NCBI GenBank assembly: GCA_029204225.1
Contig: CM055103.1
Location: forward strand, 27,574,315-27,638,314
From: Diphasiastrum complanatum
Taxonomy: Eukaryota > Streptophyta > Lycopodiopsida > Lycopodiales > Lycopodiaceae
Length of the DNA: 64,000 nucleotides
Direction: 5' to 3'
Positions 51,726 to 63,364 of the stretch are shown piece after piece. Under the pieces are notes generated by a model. The model saw only the letters and a program-made list of their open reading frames with translations. It had not been told where the DNA came from and did not search any database. Numbering within the stretch: the first letter of the stretch is position 1; each line of letters opens with the position of its first letter. Position numbers and translations under genes: made by a program.

Positions 51726-54314
51726 CTGCAAAATAAGATTGAAATTTCTTTAGCTGCAATTCTGAGAACTATTTCCATTGACAATGCCAATGTTAATGCA
51801 TAAAACAGCAAGAAGAATTTAATATATCTTACTTCGTATGATAAGGGATGAGCAGATACTTTGTTGCTTGTGTGAATCCACTTGTGAGACACTGTGACAA
51901 TGTGTCATTATTTGCCTTGAAGGCCTGAAGCAGAAAGTTACTCAGCACCAGCAAGTCATTGGATGAATCTTCTGCAATGTCATATTGCAAGAGTGTAAGC
52001 TCGGACTCTATCACAGAATCACTGATAGAAGCCCATCTGTCTTTGAGATCCAAGCAATCTAGAACTCTAAAATTAATACTAAAATCAATTTCATCTAGTC
52101 TAAAACAAAAAGGAGTACCAATTGTATCTATAGCATCGGATATGTCTTTCTCAAATTTAAGATAATCATCTGAATCTATATATGTATAAAAATTTGGAGG
52201 AGGAGGAGGTGGTGGATGTGTAGTATCTACAGGAATTAAAGGGGTATCCAAAACAATTGTAGCTATATTTACAACATTATCAATAGCAGCGTTATCTACA
52301 ATGGATTCCGGGTTAGGCTTCACAGAATCTGTGGTGTCTACCCTCCTTACTTTCTTCGGAGCTCTCTTGGGGGCTGTCTACTTCCTAGGACGCTTCATAG
52401 GAAGATCAGTCCTATCTAGAGGAGTTGGTCTAGGAGCAGCAGGCTGAGATACGTGTAACATACAATACCTATCCCTCATTCTCATCAGAAGCTGAAAATC
52501 CTTGGGCTTTAAGGTAACTCTCTTGGAATGAATTGCAAGCAAAAAAGAATCCTAAAAAAAACATGCTAATGTAATCTTCAACAGCCTCCTGAAGGCACTG
52601 AAGAGCATTGGGTGTGAATCTAACTAGCTGTCCGAGATAATTTCTTGTTATGTTTTGGACAGCACGGTAGAATGGAGCTCTTGGGATCAATAGAGCTATT
52701 GATCACATCAGCTTTTAGTACTCTGGTTTTGCCGTCTTTCTCGAAGTCATATTGAGAAGTCCTCCATCCATATGGTCCTTGATGATTCTAGGATAAGATG
52801 TCCTTGAGAATATCCATGATAATATATCATGATCCTCTTTCTGTCCAAAGAATTAATCAGACTTAGTTTACAATGTATTAATACTATTCAATGAATGTAA
52901 TGTAATAATGAGGCTACTTATCTAAAACGCTGCCAACCACCATATATCATTTTCTGACTAGACACTGAATCTGAAATCTTCTTGGTTCTCTGTTTGTGAT
53001 AGAGCACCATTCATGAGAGTTATAGTAATCCTCTCCATCTTCTGCCCTTTCACAATTTCTGACTCATCTAACTTAAGTACTATGATTATTTTGTCATTCA
53101 CCTTTTCATAGGCTATCATAGAATGTGACGATGTATCTCAGCAAGTAATTTAGATCAACAAATAAATTGTTTGATGAATTACAGAATATCGATCTTCCAT
53201 CAGTTTCATACACCTCCTCAATATGAAATGGAGTTCCAGTGATCTTATGCATACCTATGTTTAATGTATCCCTCTCTTTCTTCAAGTGATATGTCCTAGG
53301 GATTGGGACTTTTCTAATTTGAACTTGCTGAAAAGCTTCTCTAATTAGTTTAAATATTGTTGCATATGCTTCCCTGCTAATACCTGCAAAATCACAAGCA
53401 CCCTGAACTATAGTCTTATCTAAATTTTTTTGAATGTCCACCATCAAAGACTCTGCTATTTTATACTTTACATTTGAAATCCTATTGTTCATCATGATAC
53501 GCTTAGTGGATTTGCAAGTCAATATTGTGACCAATGACATTCCTAGTGAAGCATTGTCTTTTATATTCCGAGGAGCTACTAATGCGGATCTGCGAAAAAA
53601 AACAGATAGTTAATAGAATATCACCATAACTGAAATTAAATCCAAATGTCATTGAAAAACTTACAAAAATCAGAATATGCTTACTTGAATGCACAGATCC
53701 TTCTATTTCGATAACCTCCTTTTGAAAGCGTTTGAATATCCTTGCAACTTTGTCGCTTTTGCTTCTTACTTTCAGCCTTCTTCTTTGCCAAATCCACATC
53801 CTTCAATAATTGTAAGTTTTCAATACAAATAGACTGTAAGAATGATTGCATTTGCTCTAGTTTTGATTTGATATTGATTGTTATCTTTTGTAATAATTCA
53901 TTATTTCTTTTAAGTTGTTCATTTTTTTCTAACGTCTTTTGGAGATGACAATCTCTATTCTGATAATAAGAGGATATCCGAATTAACTCACCTTCTAAAA
54001 AGTGAACTTTATTCATATAAAGTTGTTTTCCATGGTTCTGCAATCTTTCACAATATCCTAGTAATCCACTATGCCCATTGCATATCCATGTAACTAAATG
54101 AGTTATTGAAGAGAATGTGGGATGTGTCAAAGTGCTTGGATCTTGTGGATATAATGTTCCATCTATCCACAAATCCAAGTTTTTTTTTTCTTCCTTCTGC
54201 CCTATAACGAGAACGATCCTCAGTAGATATTTGAATTCCTTTGCCTCCTCTTCTCTGCAAAGGTGCCAAATCAATAGGGATATCCACATGTAGATGATAC
54301 AATGTCATCATCAA
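51089..54314 (-). CDS. Split gene: coiled coil, CENH3-like fold, Ulp1-like protease
   Basis: A minus-strand multi-exon gene. Exon A (53685-54314) starts with ATG at 54314 and encodes a coiled coil; an A-run at 54180-54190 may shift its frame. It joins in phase over a 95-base intron (GTAAGC...TTCGCAG) to exon B (53106-53589), unrecognised. The next exon (51833-52840) carries a damaged CENH3-like histone fold, a Pro-rich linker and a helical region. It joins by GTAAGA...TTTTGCAG to the Ulp1 His exon (51551-51725), then the Cys exon (51326-51421) and a last exon (51089-51226) ending in TAA. Most borders keep phase, so it was recently functional. Stops in the histone part, and an unresolved join after exon B, make present function doubtful. 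Same strand as the Mutator transposase to the right. Confidence 0.6.
51833..52400 (-). CDS. Proline-rich linker and helical region of the fusion gene
   Basis: Follows the histone fold after RPRK, stop (TAG), TAPKRAPKKVRRV, a basic segment. It includes an eight-proline run with THPPPPPPPNFYTY, then an acidic alpha-helical stretch (YLKFEKDISDAIDTIG, SVIESELTLLQYDIAED) leading to the Ulp1 domain. Open from 52323 down to the splice site at 51833. No family recognised for the helical part. Confidence 0.6.
52440..52780 (-). pseudogene. CENH3-like histone fold, degraded
   Basis: One minus frame reads MTSRKTAKPEY, a stop, KLM, a stop, SIALLIPRAPFYRAVQ, ITRNYLGQLVRF, ALQCLQEAVEDYIS and MFF. After a one-base slip in an 8-T run it continues DSFLLAIHSKRVTLKPKDFQ and LLMRMRDRYCMLH. 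These align with alpha-N, alpha-1, loop 1, alpha-2 and alpha-3 of H3. LLIPRAPF for LIRKLPF and a loop 1 one residue longer favour CENH3. One stop is TGA where the 14.9-kb copy has Arg. The C-terminal end is in frame with the protease linker apart from one TAG, so the fold was part of the fusion. Confidence 0.72.
53106..53589 (-). CDS. Exon B of the fusion gene, unknown domain
   Basis: Preceded by the acceptor TTTTTTTTCGCAG and in phase with exon A (codon AA/A). Reads SALVAPRNIKDNASLGMSL, MVDIQKNLDKTIVQGACDFA, YATIFKLIREAFQQVQIRKV, PIPRTYHLKKERDTLNIGMH and SNNLFVDLNYLLRY. After FYDSL a one-base shift opens AYEKVNDKIIIVLKL and GQKMERITITLMNGAL, so the exon probably continues to about 52990. Composition is natural, but I recognise no family. 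Confidence 0.5.
53685..54314 (-). CDS. Exon A of the fusion gene, coiled coil
   Basis: From ATG at 54314: MMTLYHLHVDIPIDLAPLQ, a basic KKK region coded by a long A-run where the frame changes, LDLWIDGTLYPQDPSTLTHP, then a heptad-rich coiled coil (LEKNEQLKRNNELLQKI, IENLQLLKDVDLAKKKAESK) and a Cys/Arg-rich end (GGYRNRRICAFK). It ends at the donor GTAAGC. The A-run may be a sequencing or real indel. Confidence 0.5.
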
Positions 54315-54789
54315 AAAAATAATAGAGTAATCAGTTGCATCAAAGTACTACGGCCAGATTCTATGAAACAAAACAAAATACTCATCTTTGATTATATTAT
54401 ATACTATGTACAATCAATCCAATCTCCATGCTTGTATGCTTGATTCAAATTTGGGAATGTCGCTCATTTTTTCATTCCAATAGGTAGTTGGCGCTCATAT
54501 TTGCATTCTCGTGGAAGGAATGCATATGTAAACAATTTTCAATTTTTCTTGATTCGAATTTGGGGATGGCGGTCATATTCTAGATCCAGTGAAAATATTG
54601 CCCTTTTCGTAACCAATGGAGGGAATATTTTTGAATTTAGTCAAGTTATACTACGAATTGTTAACAGTTCTTAACTATGACTATAGACATTAATGATCAT
54701 TGGGAGTTGGGGAGGCCTTGGGAGTGGTGTGGGCTATTTCCTACATGGCATTCCTTAAAGGGTCTTTTTGATATTGAGAACTCCTCTAG
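54315..54789. other. Upstream region of the fusion gene, no other gene
   Basis: AT-rich DNA that would hold the promoter. TATATTATATACTATG near 54390 could serve as a TATA element on either strand. Nothing else recognised; Copia M starts at about 54790. Confidence 0.3.
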
Positions 54790-56735
54790 TGTCTCACCTG
54801 CTCCTCTTCCTGCTTGGTCTGGTTACATTGGTCCTTTGACAGATGTAGGCCTGGATCCATCGATGAGTGAGCTAAGTTACAATTCATTAGATTGTATCTG
54901 TTAAGAACATTGTGAAGATACCTTTGTTGAGTGATGTAAATCAGGCATCTCGCTCTATCTCTGTGGATCTGAATGCCCAGACAGAAAAACAACATCCGCT
55001 TGGAATCGTTGACCAAATTGGTATTGTTGCTGAAGAGCAACGTATCATCCACATATAAGGTGATGATAATGAAGGATTGTTGCACTGAATTGGAATAGAC
55101 GTTGCAATCAGCAGTGCTTGGTTTGAATCTTTGTTCGATGAGACATGTGTTGATCCTCTGAAACCAAGCTCTAGCAGACTGTTTCAAGCCGTAAAGTGCT
55201 TTGTGGAGTTTACAGACATGATTCTTCATACCTTTCAGAATGTATCCTTCGGGCTGGATCATGTAGATGTCTTCTTGTATAACTCCATTCGGATAGGCTG
55301 TTTGTACATCAAGTTGATGTACTTCGAGGTCGGCAGCTGCAGCATAAGACAGGAGTGCTTGGATCGACGAATGCTTGACTACTGGACTGAAAGTCTTGCT
55401 GTAGTCGACGAATCCTCATGCTACCAGTCTTGTCTTCCTATGATCAATTGCTCCGTTGGCATTGTATTTGATCTTAAAAATCCATTTGCAATCAATGATA
55501 TTGCAACCAATAGGAGCTTCGACTAGTGACCATGTCTGGCTCTTGATCAGAGAGGAATACTCTCTGTCCATAGCTTCTCTCGAGAGATCAGAGTCTGGTT
55601 GGCTGAGTGCCTCTTCAATTGTTGTCAGTTCCTGTATCAAGAGACATGCAGACTCAGGAGTATTCCTTGTGGGCTGTGTGCGCACTTGTCTTGATCTTCT
55701 AGGAGGATTCGACTGATGAACCACTCTTGGGACTTGTTGCTGGGTACCAGCAATGTCTTCATCCGATTCACTGTCAAAAAGTGGGCGACAATGGACATGC
55801 TTGAGCCAGAAGCTCGGACAGTCGTGTCAATGGCAGGTGATGAAGGTTCTCCTGGAGCAATATCCTTGTCTTTGATGTCGACGAACTGATCCTCGATAAA
55901 GATTGTATCTCGACTATACAAGATTTGCTGGGTATCAGAATCATATAGTTTGTATGTATTATCAGATGAAGTATATCCGATCAGGATGGTCTTGAGACCT
56001 TGGAAGTCCAATTTCTTGCTCATGTCTCTTGGGATCTGCGCGTAGGCAACGCATCCAAACACTCTTAGGTTCTTCACAGAAGGATTAGAGCATGTCCACA
56101 TCTCATGGGGTGTCTTGCCTGAGAGGGACTTGGTGGAACATCTATTCTGGATGTAAGTTGCAGTGGAGACAGCTTCGGCCCAAAATTTCTTGGGCAGTGA
56201 TGCATGCACTAGCATACATTTGGCTGATTCAACCAGGGTATGGATGGTTCTTCCTCTCGGGTAAGCCATTAGACTGAGGACTGTAAGGAGTGATGAATTG
56301 CTGCTCAATGTCTTGGCTTTGGCAGTACTCCTTAAACTCGATAGAGATGTATTCTCCACCATTGTCTGACCTTAGGGCCTTGATCGTCCTTACAGTCTCC
56401 TTCTCTGCACGCTCCTTGAAGATTATGAAGCAGTTGAAGGCTTCTGATTTCTTTTTTATAAAGTACACCATAGTCCTTCTGAAAAATGAAAGTTATAAAA
56501 TACTTTTCATCGTTAGATGAAGGATTTTTCATTGGGCCACAAATGTCTGAATGTACAATTTCTAACAATCCTCTAGCAATATGCTGATGGCTTGATTTAA
56601 ATGGTTTCCTAGTCTGTTTACCAACTAGACAGTCTTGACAGACATGTAACTCGACTTTAGCACAAGGATAGTCAAGATCAAGGCTAGAGCATGCTAGAGA
56701 GGATTCTACACCAAAATCGAGTTTCTTGCATTTGT
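54790..56735 (-). mobile_element. Copia M fragment
   Basis: A minus-strand Copia piece without LTRs. Right to left: CQDCLVGKQTRKPF (zinc region), LLEIVHSDICGPMKN, EKYFITF, ALRSDNGGEYIS (catalytic), FITPYSPQSNGLPERKNH, LPKKFWAEAVSTATYIQNRC, VFGCVAYAQIPRDM, YKLYDSDTQQILYSRDTIF, SLIKSQTWSLVEAP, CKWIFKIKYNANGAID, IQPEGYILKGMKNHVCKLHK, ALYGLKQSARAWFQRI and the active site LYVDDTLLFSNN. It stops before RNase H at 54790. Several shifts are present. Confidence 0.85.
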
Positions 56736-57115
56736 AGATTGGATCTTTTGTAGATCAAAATCCTAAATAGGTTTATAAACTCGATCAATTTTGATTTTTG
56801 AATTCACATATTGGATTTCACCGATTTATGGATCATTAGATCAGCCTAAGTGGTGGCTGATAGATTGCATATCAAATTTTTCAGCATTTACATGTAGATT
56901 TGGAAATAATCAAGTTTTTGTGATTTTGTCAAAACTCCAATTTTGATTGGATTTCTAGACTCTATTTGAGTGTGTTTCAATCTTAGTAAGTGGCAAGAGT
57001 CATTAGATTGAGGATAGATCATAGGTTGATCAAGATTTCATGATTCTATGTGTTGATTTGCTTGGTATAAGTGCTAGAAGAGAATTGAGTAGTTTCAAAT
57101 CTTTTTGATTTCTCT
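56736..57115. other. Unassigned between Copia M and Copia L
   Basis: AT-rich, with repeats of TTTTTGATTT-like words; possibly leader or LTR of Copia L, but no TG..CA ends or primer site are found. Confidence 0.4.
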
Positions 57116-59075
57116 TTGAAAACATTTGTTGTTGTTCAAAGGAGTGCTTTGTGCATTGAATCAGGTCATTGCTACATGGCAACATCAAGTGGAGTTGTGT
57201 TGGAAGCCAATGATAGGCTTACCTCAAGTAGCTATTTATTGTGGAAAGTGAGGATGGAATCACTTCTTGAGATGAATGATGTTTTGGATATTGTTGTAGG
57301 TTTGGAGGAGAGACCAACAACACAACAAGATCAAATGAGGTATGATAAGAGGGCCAAAAGGGCTCTACACATGATCAAAATGAATGTTACCAATGAGCTT
57401 CTCAAGGAGGTTGGTAGGAGTACTTCATCTAAGGATGCTTGGGATTCATTGAAGAAGATTTATGAATCCAAGTCTACTTCTAGAGTGTTGACTCTAAGAA
57501 GGCAAATCTTTTCTTGTTTGCAAAAGAATGAAGAAAGTCCAAGTACTTTTATTTGAGGATGAAAGCATTGAATGTTGAGTTGGCTTGCATTGATGAGAGC
57601 ATTAAGGAAGGAGAGCTTGTTCAGGTTATTCTTAATGGATTGTTGGATGTTCATGCTAACATTGTTCAAATTTTAGCTATTCAAAAGACTTTGCCAAGTT
57701 TGACGGATCTTCAGAGATCTTGATCAATGAAGAATATAGGCTTCAAGCAAAAAGTGGATCTACATCGACACTTCAAGAGGAGGCTATGATCACAAAGGGC
57801 AAATTCAAGGGCAAAAGCAAAGGCAAATGTTCTAAAGGGCAAGATCAAGTGGATGCTTTTTCAAATGGCAAAAAGAAGAATAGATCAAAGCTCAAGTGCT
57901 TCTATTGTGGCATCAAAGGACACTTTGCAAGTGAGTGCTACAAGAAGAAGAGAGAGATCAAGGAGACAAGCAAGGTAATTCTACTCTTGATGAGGATTGT
58001 TTGGATGTTCAAGATGCAGATGATGATGCTTTTGTGATGTCTTCATGTATGCTTGCTAATGATGGAGATCTAGATCCACGTGGATTGATAGTGGAGCAAG
58101 TTCACACATGACCTTTCACAAAGAGTACTTCACTTCTTTGTTGGCATATGGAGATGGTGATCTACATGGCCAATGATGGTGAGTGTGCAATCAAAGGGAT
58201 TGACACAATTCCTATTTCTCTCTCTACAAATAAGAATGTTCATTTTTAGGATGTCTTGCTTATTCCATCTATTACCAAGAATTTGCTTAGTGTGAGTCAA
58301 ATGCTAAGTAAAGGCCTCAAAGTTGAGTTTGATGGAGATGCTTGTATGATCAAAAGGAAGGATGTCTTGATTGGAAAAGGTAAAAGGCAAGGGAATTTGT
58401 TCAAACTAGATGCTTGTGTTATTGCTAAACAAGTTGGATGTGTTGCATGAGAGCAAGTACCTATTCAAGAGGTTTGGCATAAAAGGATGGGACACCTCAA
58501 CTTCAAGTCATTGGAGGTAATGGCTAGAAAGAAGGTTGTGATAGGTCTTCCAAGTTCCTTAAGTGGCATCAATCATGTTTGTGAGTCTTGTGCTTTGTCT
58601 AAGTCACATAGACTACCTTATACTAGATCCACATCTAGATCTACAAAGCCTTTTTAACTTGTACATTCGGATATTCATGGATTTACTACAATTAGCAATA
58701 GTGGAGCTAAGATGTATGTAACTTTCATTGATGATTTTAGTAGTTTTTGTTGGATCTATCTTCTAAAGAGCAAAGATGAAGTGTATGATGTCTTTGTGAA
58801 GTTCAAGAATGCAAGGGAGAACCAATTTTCCACAAGGATCAAGTGCTTAAGGAGTGACAATGGTGGTGAGTACATATCCACCAAGTTCAAGGCCTTTTGT
58901 GAGGAGCATGGGATCAAGAGGGAGTATACAATATCAAGGACCCCACAACAAAATGGAGTGGCTGAAAGGAAGAATAGGACTTTATGTGAAAGTGCTAAAG
59001 CCATGAGGTTAAGTGCTAATCTTGATAAACCATTTTGGGATCAAGCTTTGTTGTGTGCCAATTTCTTGCGCAATT
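57116..59075 (+). mobile_element. Copia L fragment (gag to integrase)
   Basis: A plus-strand Copia piece, opposed to Copia M. Gag: MATSSGVVLEANDRLTSSSY, LLWKVRMESLLEMNDVLDIV, KDAWDSLKKIYESKSTSRVL, and after a stop and shifts the CCHC knuckle CFYCGIKGHFASEC at about 57898. Protease region LIPSITKNLLSVSQM; integrase VWHKRMGHLNFKSLEVMARK, CESCALSKSHRLPY, VHSDIHG, MYVTFIDDFSSFCWIYLL, CLRSDNGGEYISTKFK and TPQQNGVAERKNRTLCESAK. It ends at WDQALLCANFLRN, where the Mutator-like sequence begins. Integrase core residues D, D and E are intact. Confidence 0.85.
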
Positions 59076-59259
59076 AGGTGTCAACAAATATAAACATCTG
59101 CGTCAGTTCATAACAATTTATAGTACTCTACGTAACATGCAAAGATTTTGTAAGCCCACAATTAAATTCAGATTAGGAAAACCTTATGCTTAGACCTTTT
59201 ACTAATTAAGTTTAACTATTATTACAATGTATACAATAATTTTCAAATTCACCTACAAC

Positions 59260-61023
59260 ATGTACTCCCCAGTGAGCAATTCTAATCCCCACCAACTGAT
59301 CCAACTGTCCATCACTGCGATATCGTTATCTCTGAATTTTTCTGTTCGCCACCATTGGCGTATAATCCTACATTGAGAGGTAGCATCCTCTTTCGACTCT
59401 ACCTCACGCCAGCTTTCACACTTATGCTCTCCTTGAAAATCTTTTAGGACATGATTTGATGTATGGATCTACATGCTTTGCTTCCAATGAAAAAGACATG
59501 AACGCTCCCAATGTTGTCGGGTCCGCCATTGAACACTGTACATATAGCTCTCCAGTTCGCTTGGGTTTCATCGGCCATGAACCTGTGGAAGTCCGCTCTT
59601 TCATCTTCGTTGCAAACTATAATCAAACTGAGCAACTCCCAAAAAAAGACTTGCGAATCGATATCCTCTTCCTTCATCTCACATGTTGCTATTGTCAGTA
59701 TCTCTTGGATGTTGCACACACAAAACCCAAACCAATTAGTAATGTTGCAGGTAGTCTGAGTCATGTCCACATAAATTCATTGGTCCCTATCCAAATATAG
59801 TAACTTGGATCGTACACATGGCATGACATTGTTGTCCATCCCCGCACACGTCTCGTATGATCGAACTGTACCCATGACTTACACAAGTCCCTCTGACCAG
59901 TACATCTCATACAATTAGCCAGATCCACTCCAGAAGCAGGTTCCATTGTAGACATCTTAAACAGATAGCACCTCTCACCAGTCAAACATTGGTAAGGAAA
60001 CCTACTTCCTTGGAAAAAATCATACTTGCAAGTTTCCTTCAATTGCAAAATTTGGTCAATAGAGTCTCTGCTTGTGGTTGTTGTTCCTCTTGCAAGTCCG
60101 ACAACTCTACGCAATTTGTACAATTCTCAGAACATTAACGGTATGTTACGAGAAAGAACTTAGGATTTGATAAAAATAGATAACAATGTCGTTTTTCAGC
60201 TACTATGCGTTCTACTTTTGGTCAAGTGGGGCAACAACTTCCAAGAGGTTCGAGGGCTCCAACTCCCCCAATTTTTTATCGCATGTGGATGATTTCCTGG
60301 TAACGGACGATGTGATCAAACCCTTGGCAATTTTCATCTGGACCATCCTTGGAGCCATGTTTTGATATGCTATGATAGCTCTTTCAACCACCCTTTGAAT
60401 TCTTTCCACATCCCGTTTGGATGAACCAGGTTGTGTTTCATGTGAGTGGTTCCCAACATGTATCATCAATCTAGTCAGGTTGGTATCTACTGGCATGACA
60501 TAGTACACCGAGCATGAACATGCACCTCTACATACAAGTGGTCTCTTACAAAATGAACAAGTTAAGGATCCCTTTCCCTCGACAAACAAACCGAAGTCGC
60601 ATTTTTTCACCAGAGTCCCCTTGAAAAATGTGATGTTCTTTTTGCCTGTGTTCGCAAATGTTGGACAAGCCAAGTTTATGCATTCAAACATCCCTCCACA
60701 ATAAGACAGTATGACATTACCTCTAAAAGAGATATTTGGTGACTGGTTTTGTCCAAATGTGGCCGTTGAACTTGTGCTCCATGCCGTCCATTGAATTTTT
60801 ACTCCTCTGGCAGGAAGAAGAATTCTTCAGTAGCCTCTTCAAAATGCTTGACCCTTGTTTTGACCCTTGTTTGTCTAGGATAGTTGGAATGATACTTCGA
60901 CCAGTCTCTACAAATCCTCAGAGCCTTCCAAATTCGTTGTTGCCTTCCCATTCGTATTTTCGTTTGAGTACTGGGTCTCCTCCTCGGAAGAACTGGAACT
61001 TGATATCTTGACGGTTTGTCCAC
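59260..61023 (-). pseudogene. Mutator-like (MULE) transposase, split and degraded
   Basis: Minus-strand segments in order: RIWKALRICRDWSKYHSNYP (61023-60799); FECINLACPTFANTGKKN with a Cys/His finger (CSFCKRPLVCRGACSCSVYY, RLMIHVGNHSHE), like the WRKY-GCM1 finger of MULE transposases (60691-60212); a Cys-rich segment with TTMSCHVYDPSYY (60123-59761); LTIATCEMKEEDIDSQVFFW and FHRFMADETQANWRAICTVF (59770-59444); and EHKCESWREVESKEDA with IIRQWWRTEKF to about 59260. FMAD..QANW matches the region of the second catalytic Asp in a plant MULE family I recall. Introns or frameshifts separate the parts. A transposase would cut and paste the element. The C-terminal part is lost at Copia L. Confidence 0.62.
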
Positions 61024-61660
61024 ATCATTTCATATTTGAAAATGTATCAAGAGATAGATTGGTCTTCCCACTCGAAGAGCTGGTAATTGAAAGAGTGATG
61101 GACAGACCAAAAAAAATTTGTTTCAAAAAAGCACTATCCACAGGGTGCTTTGCAATGAGCTTAATTACAATTTTTGATAATGCGACTATCTAATATGTAA
61201 ATGACATCATTAGTTAAATATCTGAGAATATCGATTGGCACTCGCATGTTTTCACCACCCCTGGTGTCCACCTTAGCAGAAACTACCTCAGGTAATCTAT
61301 CTCGAAGTAATGAGATGGATGTATTTTGTCCTTAGTTATTTAGAGGCCGAACCACGTACTCTACCCTTTGTAAATGGCAGGGCAACTGTAAGTAACACAC
61401 CACTACTACTGAAAGCGGGTTAGATGTATCAGTTCTTGTTAAATCCGGGCATAGTTCATTGGAAAGCGCTAACAAAGGTCATGAAGTACATCCAAGCAAT
61501 AGTCTAAAATAGATCCAACCATAAAAAACTACGATCATTGACACTATATAACATGAACATTCACTTAATAAATAAAATACATTAGATAGTTTATGATCTC
61601 TCCGTAGAAGCTCAAGATGGGATGGTCTTGCATGATGGTGGCCTGGAAGGGATGTTTTCC
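61024..61660. other. Unassigned, upstream of the MULE transposase
   Basis: No gene recognised. It could include the promoter and terminal part of the Mutator-like element, but no long terminal inverted repeat was found by eye. Confidence 0.4.
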
Positions 61661-61664
61661 AGAG

Positions 61665-62460
61665 ATAAACAAAATCAAAGAAGAACAACAAAGTTACAAA
61701 AGAAAAAACTTCAAAGATACAAAAGAAATATTCACTTTAGCGCAATTGAATAATAGAGTTGATGCAACTACCATTGCACCTATAGGTCACTCTCCACCAC
61801 AATGTAATTAGAAGAAGGAGACCTTTAGCCCTAAGCCTCACGTCTAGTGAATAAATCATACCTATAGTAAAATAATCAATTGGCATAGGTACCTTAAATT
61901 GACTAACGAGATTGACATGCACTATTCTTGAGAAAGAGACTTGGAATGATGGAAGCTATGTTCCCAATTTGATTTGTCAATTCAAAAGCAAGCTGAAAAG
62001 TACATATATCATGAACACTTCTGTAGATGTTGAGAAGATCTGTAAGTGCGAACTTATACATCACATTACTGAAAGTAAAATTCCTAGTCTGCTTGCAAGT
62101 TGTTTCATAAATTTAGACGGTCCTCAAAGAAGAAGAACAAAGTCAGATAAGAAAAAACTTCAATGTAAAAAAATATAGAGTTTAGCACAATGGAATAATG
62201 GAGTTGATGCAATAACCATTGTACATATAGCTCACTCCCCACCACAATGTAAGTAGAAGAAGAAGATCTGTAGCCTAAGCCTTTCATCACGTTCGGTGTA
62301 TAAATCATTTGGCTTTGCCAATTTGATTTGTCAATTCAAAAACAAGTTGAAAAATGCTTATATTATCAACACTTCCATAAATTTGAGAAGCTTTGTTGGT
62401 GGGAACCGAGGGATCACATTACCAAAAATAAAATTCCAAGCCTGCTTGTAATTTGTGTAT
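61665..62460. repeat. Two degenerate direct repeats of about 400 bases
   Basis: Unit 1 (61665-62105) and unit 2 (62115-62460) share, in order, AAAAAACTTCAA, GAATAATxGAGTTGATGCAA, CTC.CCACCACAATGTAA, ATTTGATTTGTCAATTCAAA and CCTGCTTG.AA. Unit 1 has extra sequence in the middle. No open frame of note. Confidence 0.75.
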
Positions 62461-63180
62461 GGCGGTCAATCAAAAAAATTTCCAAAGACACCTTTGCTAG
62501 TAGAATTGGATTCGTGTGATAAGACTGCGGAAGAGAGAACAAATGAAGAGATTGAGATCAGAGTGGAAACTCACCTCCAAAAATGAATACATTGCTTGCA
62601 AATCCCTGACAGTGGTTGGTAACTATCAGTTAGCAACTCGAACAACCAACAAAGCCAAGAAAAGATGAGAGAGCCAATTTAGGAGCACTTTAAGCAAGGA
62701 CGAACTAAAAAAACTGGCTGGTAACGAAAGACCAAACAAATGTATCCTTGTGAAACGAATATCTCCAAAAAAATCTCTTGTGACGTGGCCATCAGTGGCC
62801 ATAAAATGCCCATAAAAAGTATTGATGGCCACGCCATGCCCATTAAACGTATTGATGGCCACGTCACGACCATACAATGAATGGCATTTAATGTCTCTGA
62901 CTAATAATCACGAAGAGGTATGGGTGCTTGTCATGCCCATTAATTTCACAATAACTCCACTGCCCAGCCACTTAGCTAGATGTCACTTTGGGTATTTTGC
63001 ACACAACACCAAGGCATGTCCATTTGTCAATAACTCCACCCTAATCAATGCCCAACCACTTCTCTAGCTTGCAGTTTGGGTGGCCGTTGTAAAGACTTTG
63101 AAAAAACGCTTGGAATATTATGATGGCTTAGAATGAGAGCCTTCTCACATTATTGTTTAGGCTTACATTAGGGTTTTAGG
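62461..63180. other. No gene; short GGCCAC repeats at 62780-62880
   Basis: Contains GTGGCCATCAGTGGCCAT and two copies of TATTGATGGCCACG within 100 bases, allowing a hairpin. Two partly similar segments (ATAACTCCAC....CTCTAGCT-like) occur at 62950 and 63030. Confidence 0.5.
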
Positions 63181-63205
63181 TTCATTTGCACAACATTTGG
63201 GCGGC

Positions 63206-63226
63206 GGGGGGGGGGGGGGGGGGGGG
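63206..63226. repeat. Poly-G run (21 G)
   Basis: 21 uninterrupted G, directly followed by a GA-rich minisatellite. Confidence 0.95.
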
Positions 63227-63229
63227 AGG

Positions 63230-63315
63230 AAGAGAGAGAGAGAGAGAGTTTTAGGGAGTTCGAAGAGAGGCAGTGAGAGAGGGAGTTCGAAGAGCGAGAG
63301 AGCGAGAGAGGGAGT

Positions 63316-63364
<49 letters not shown>

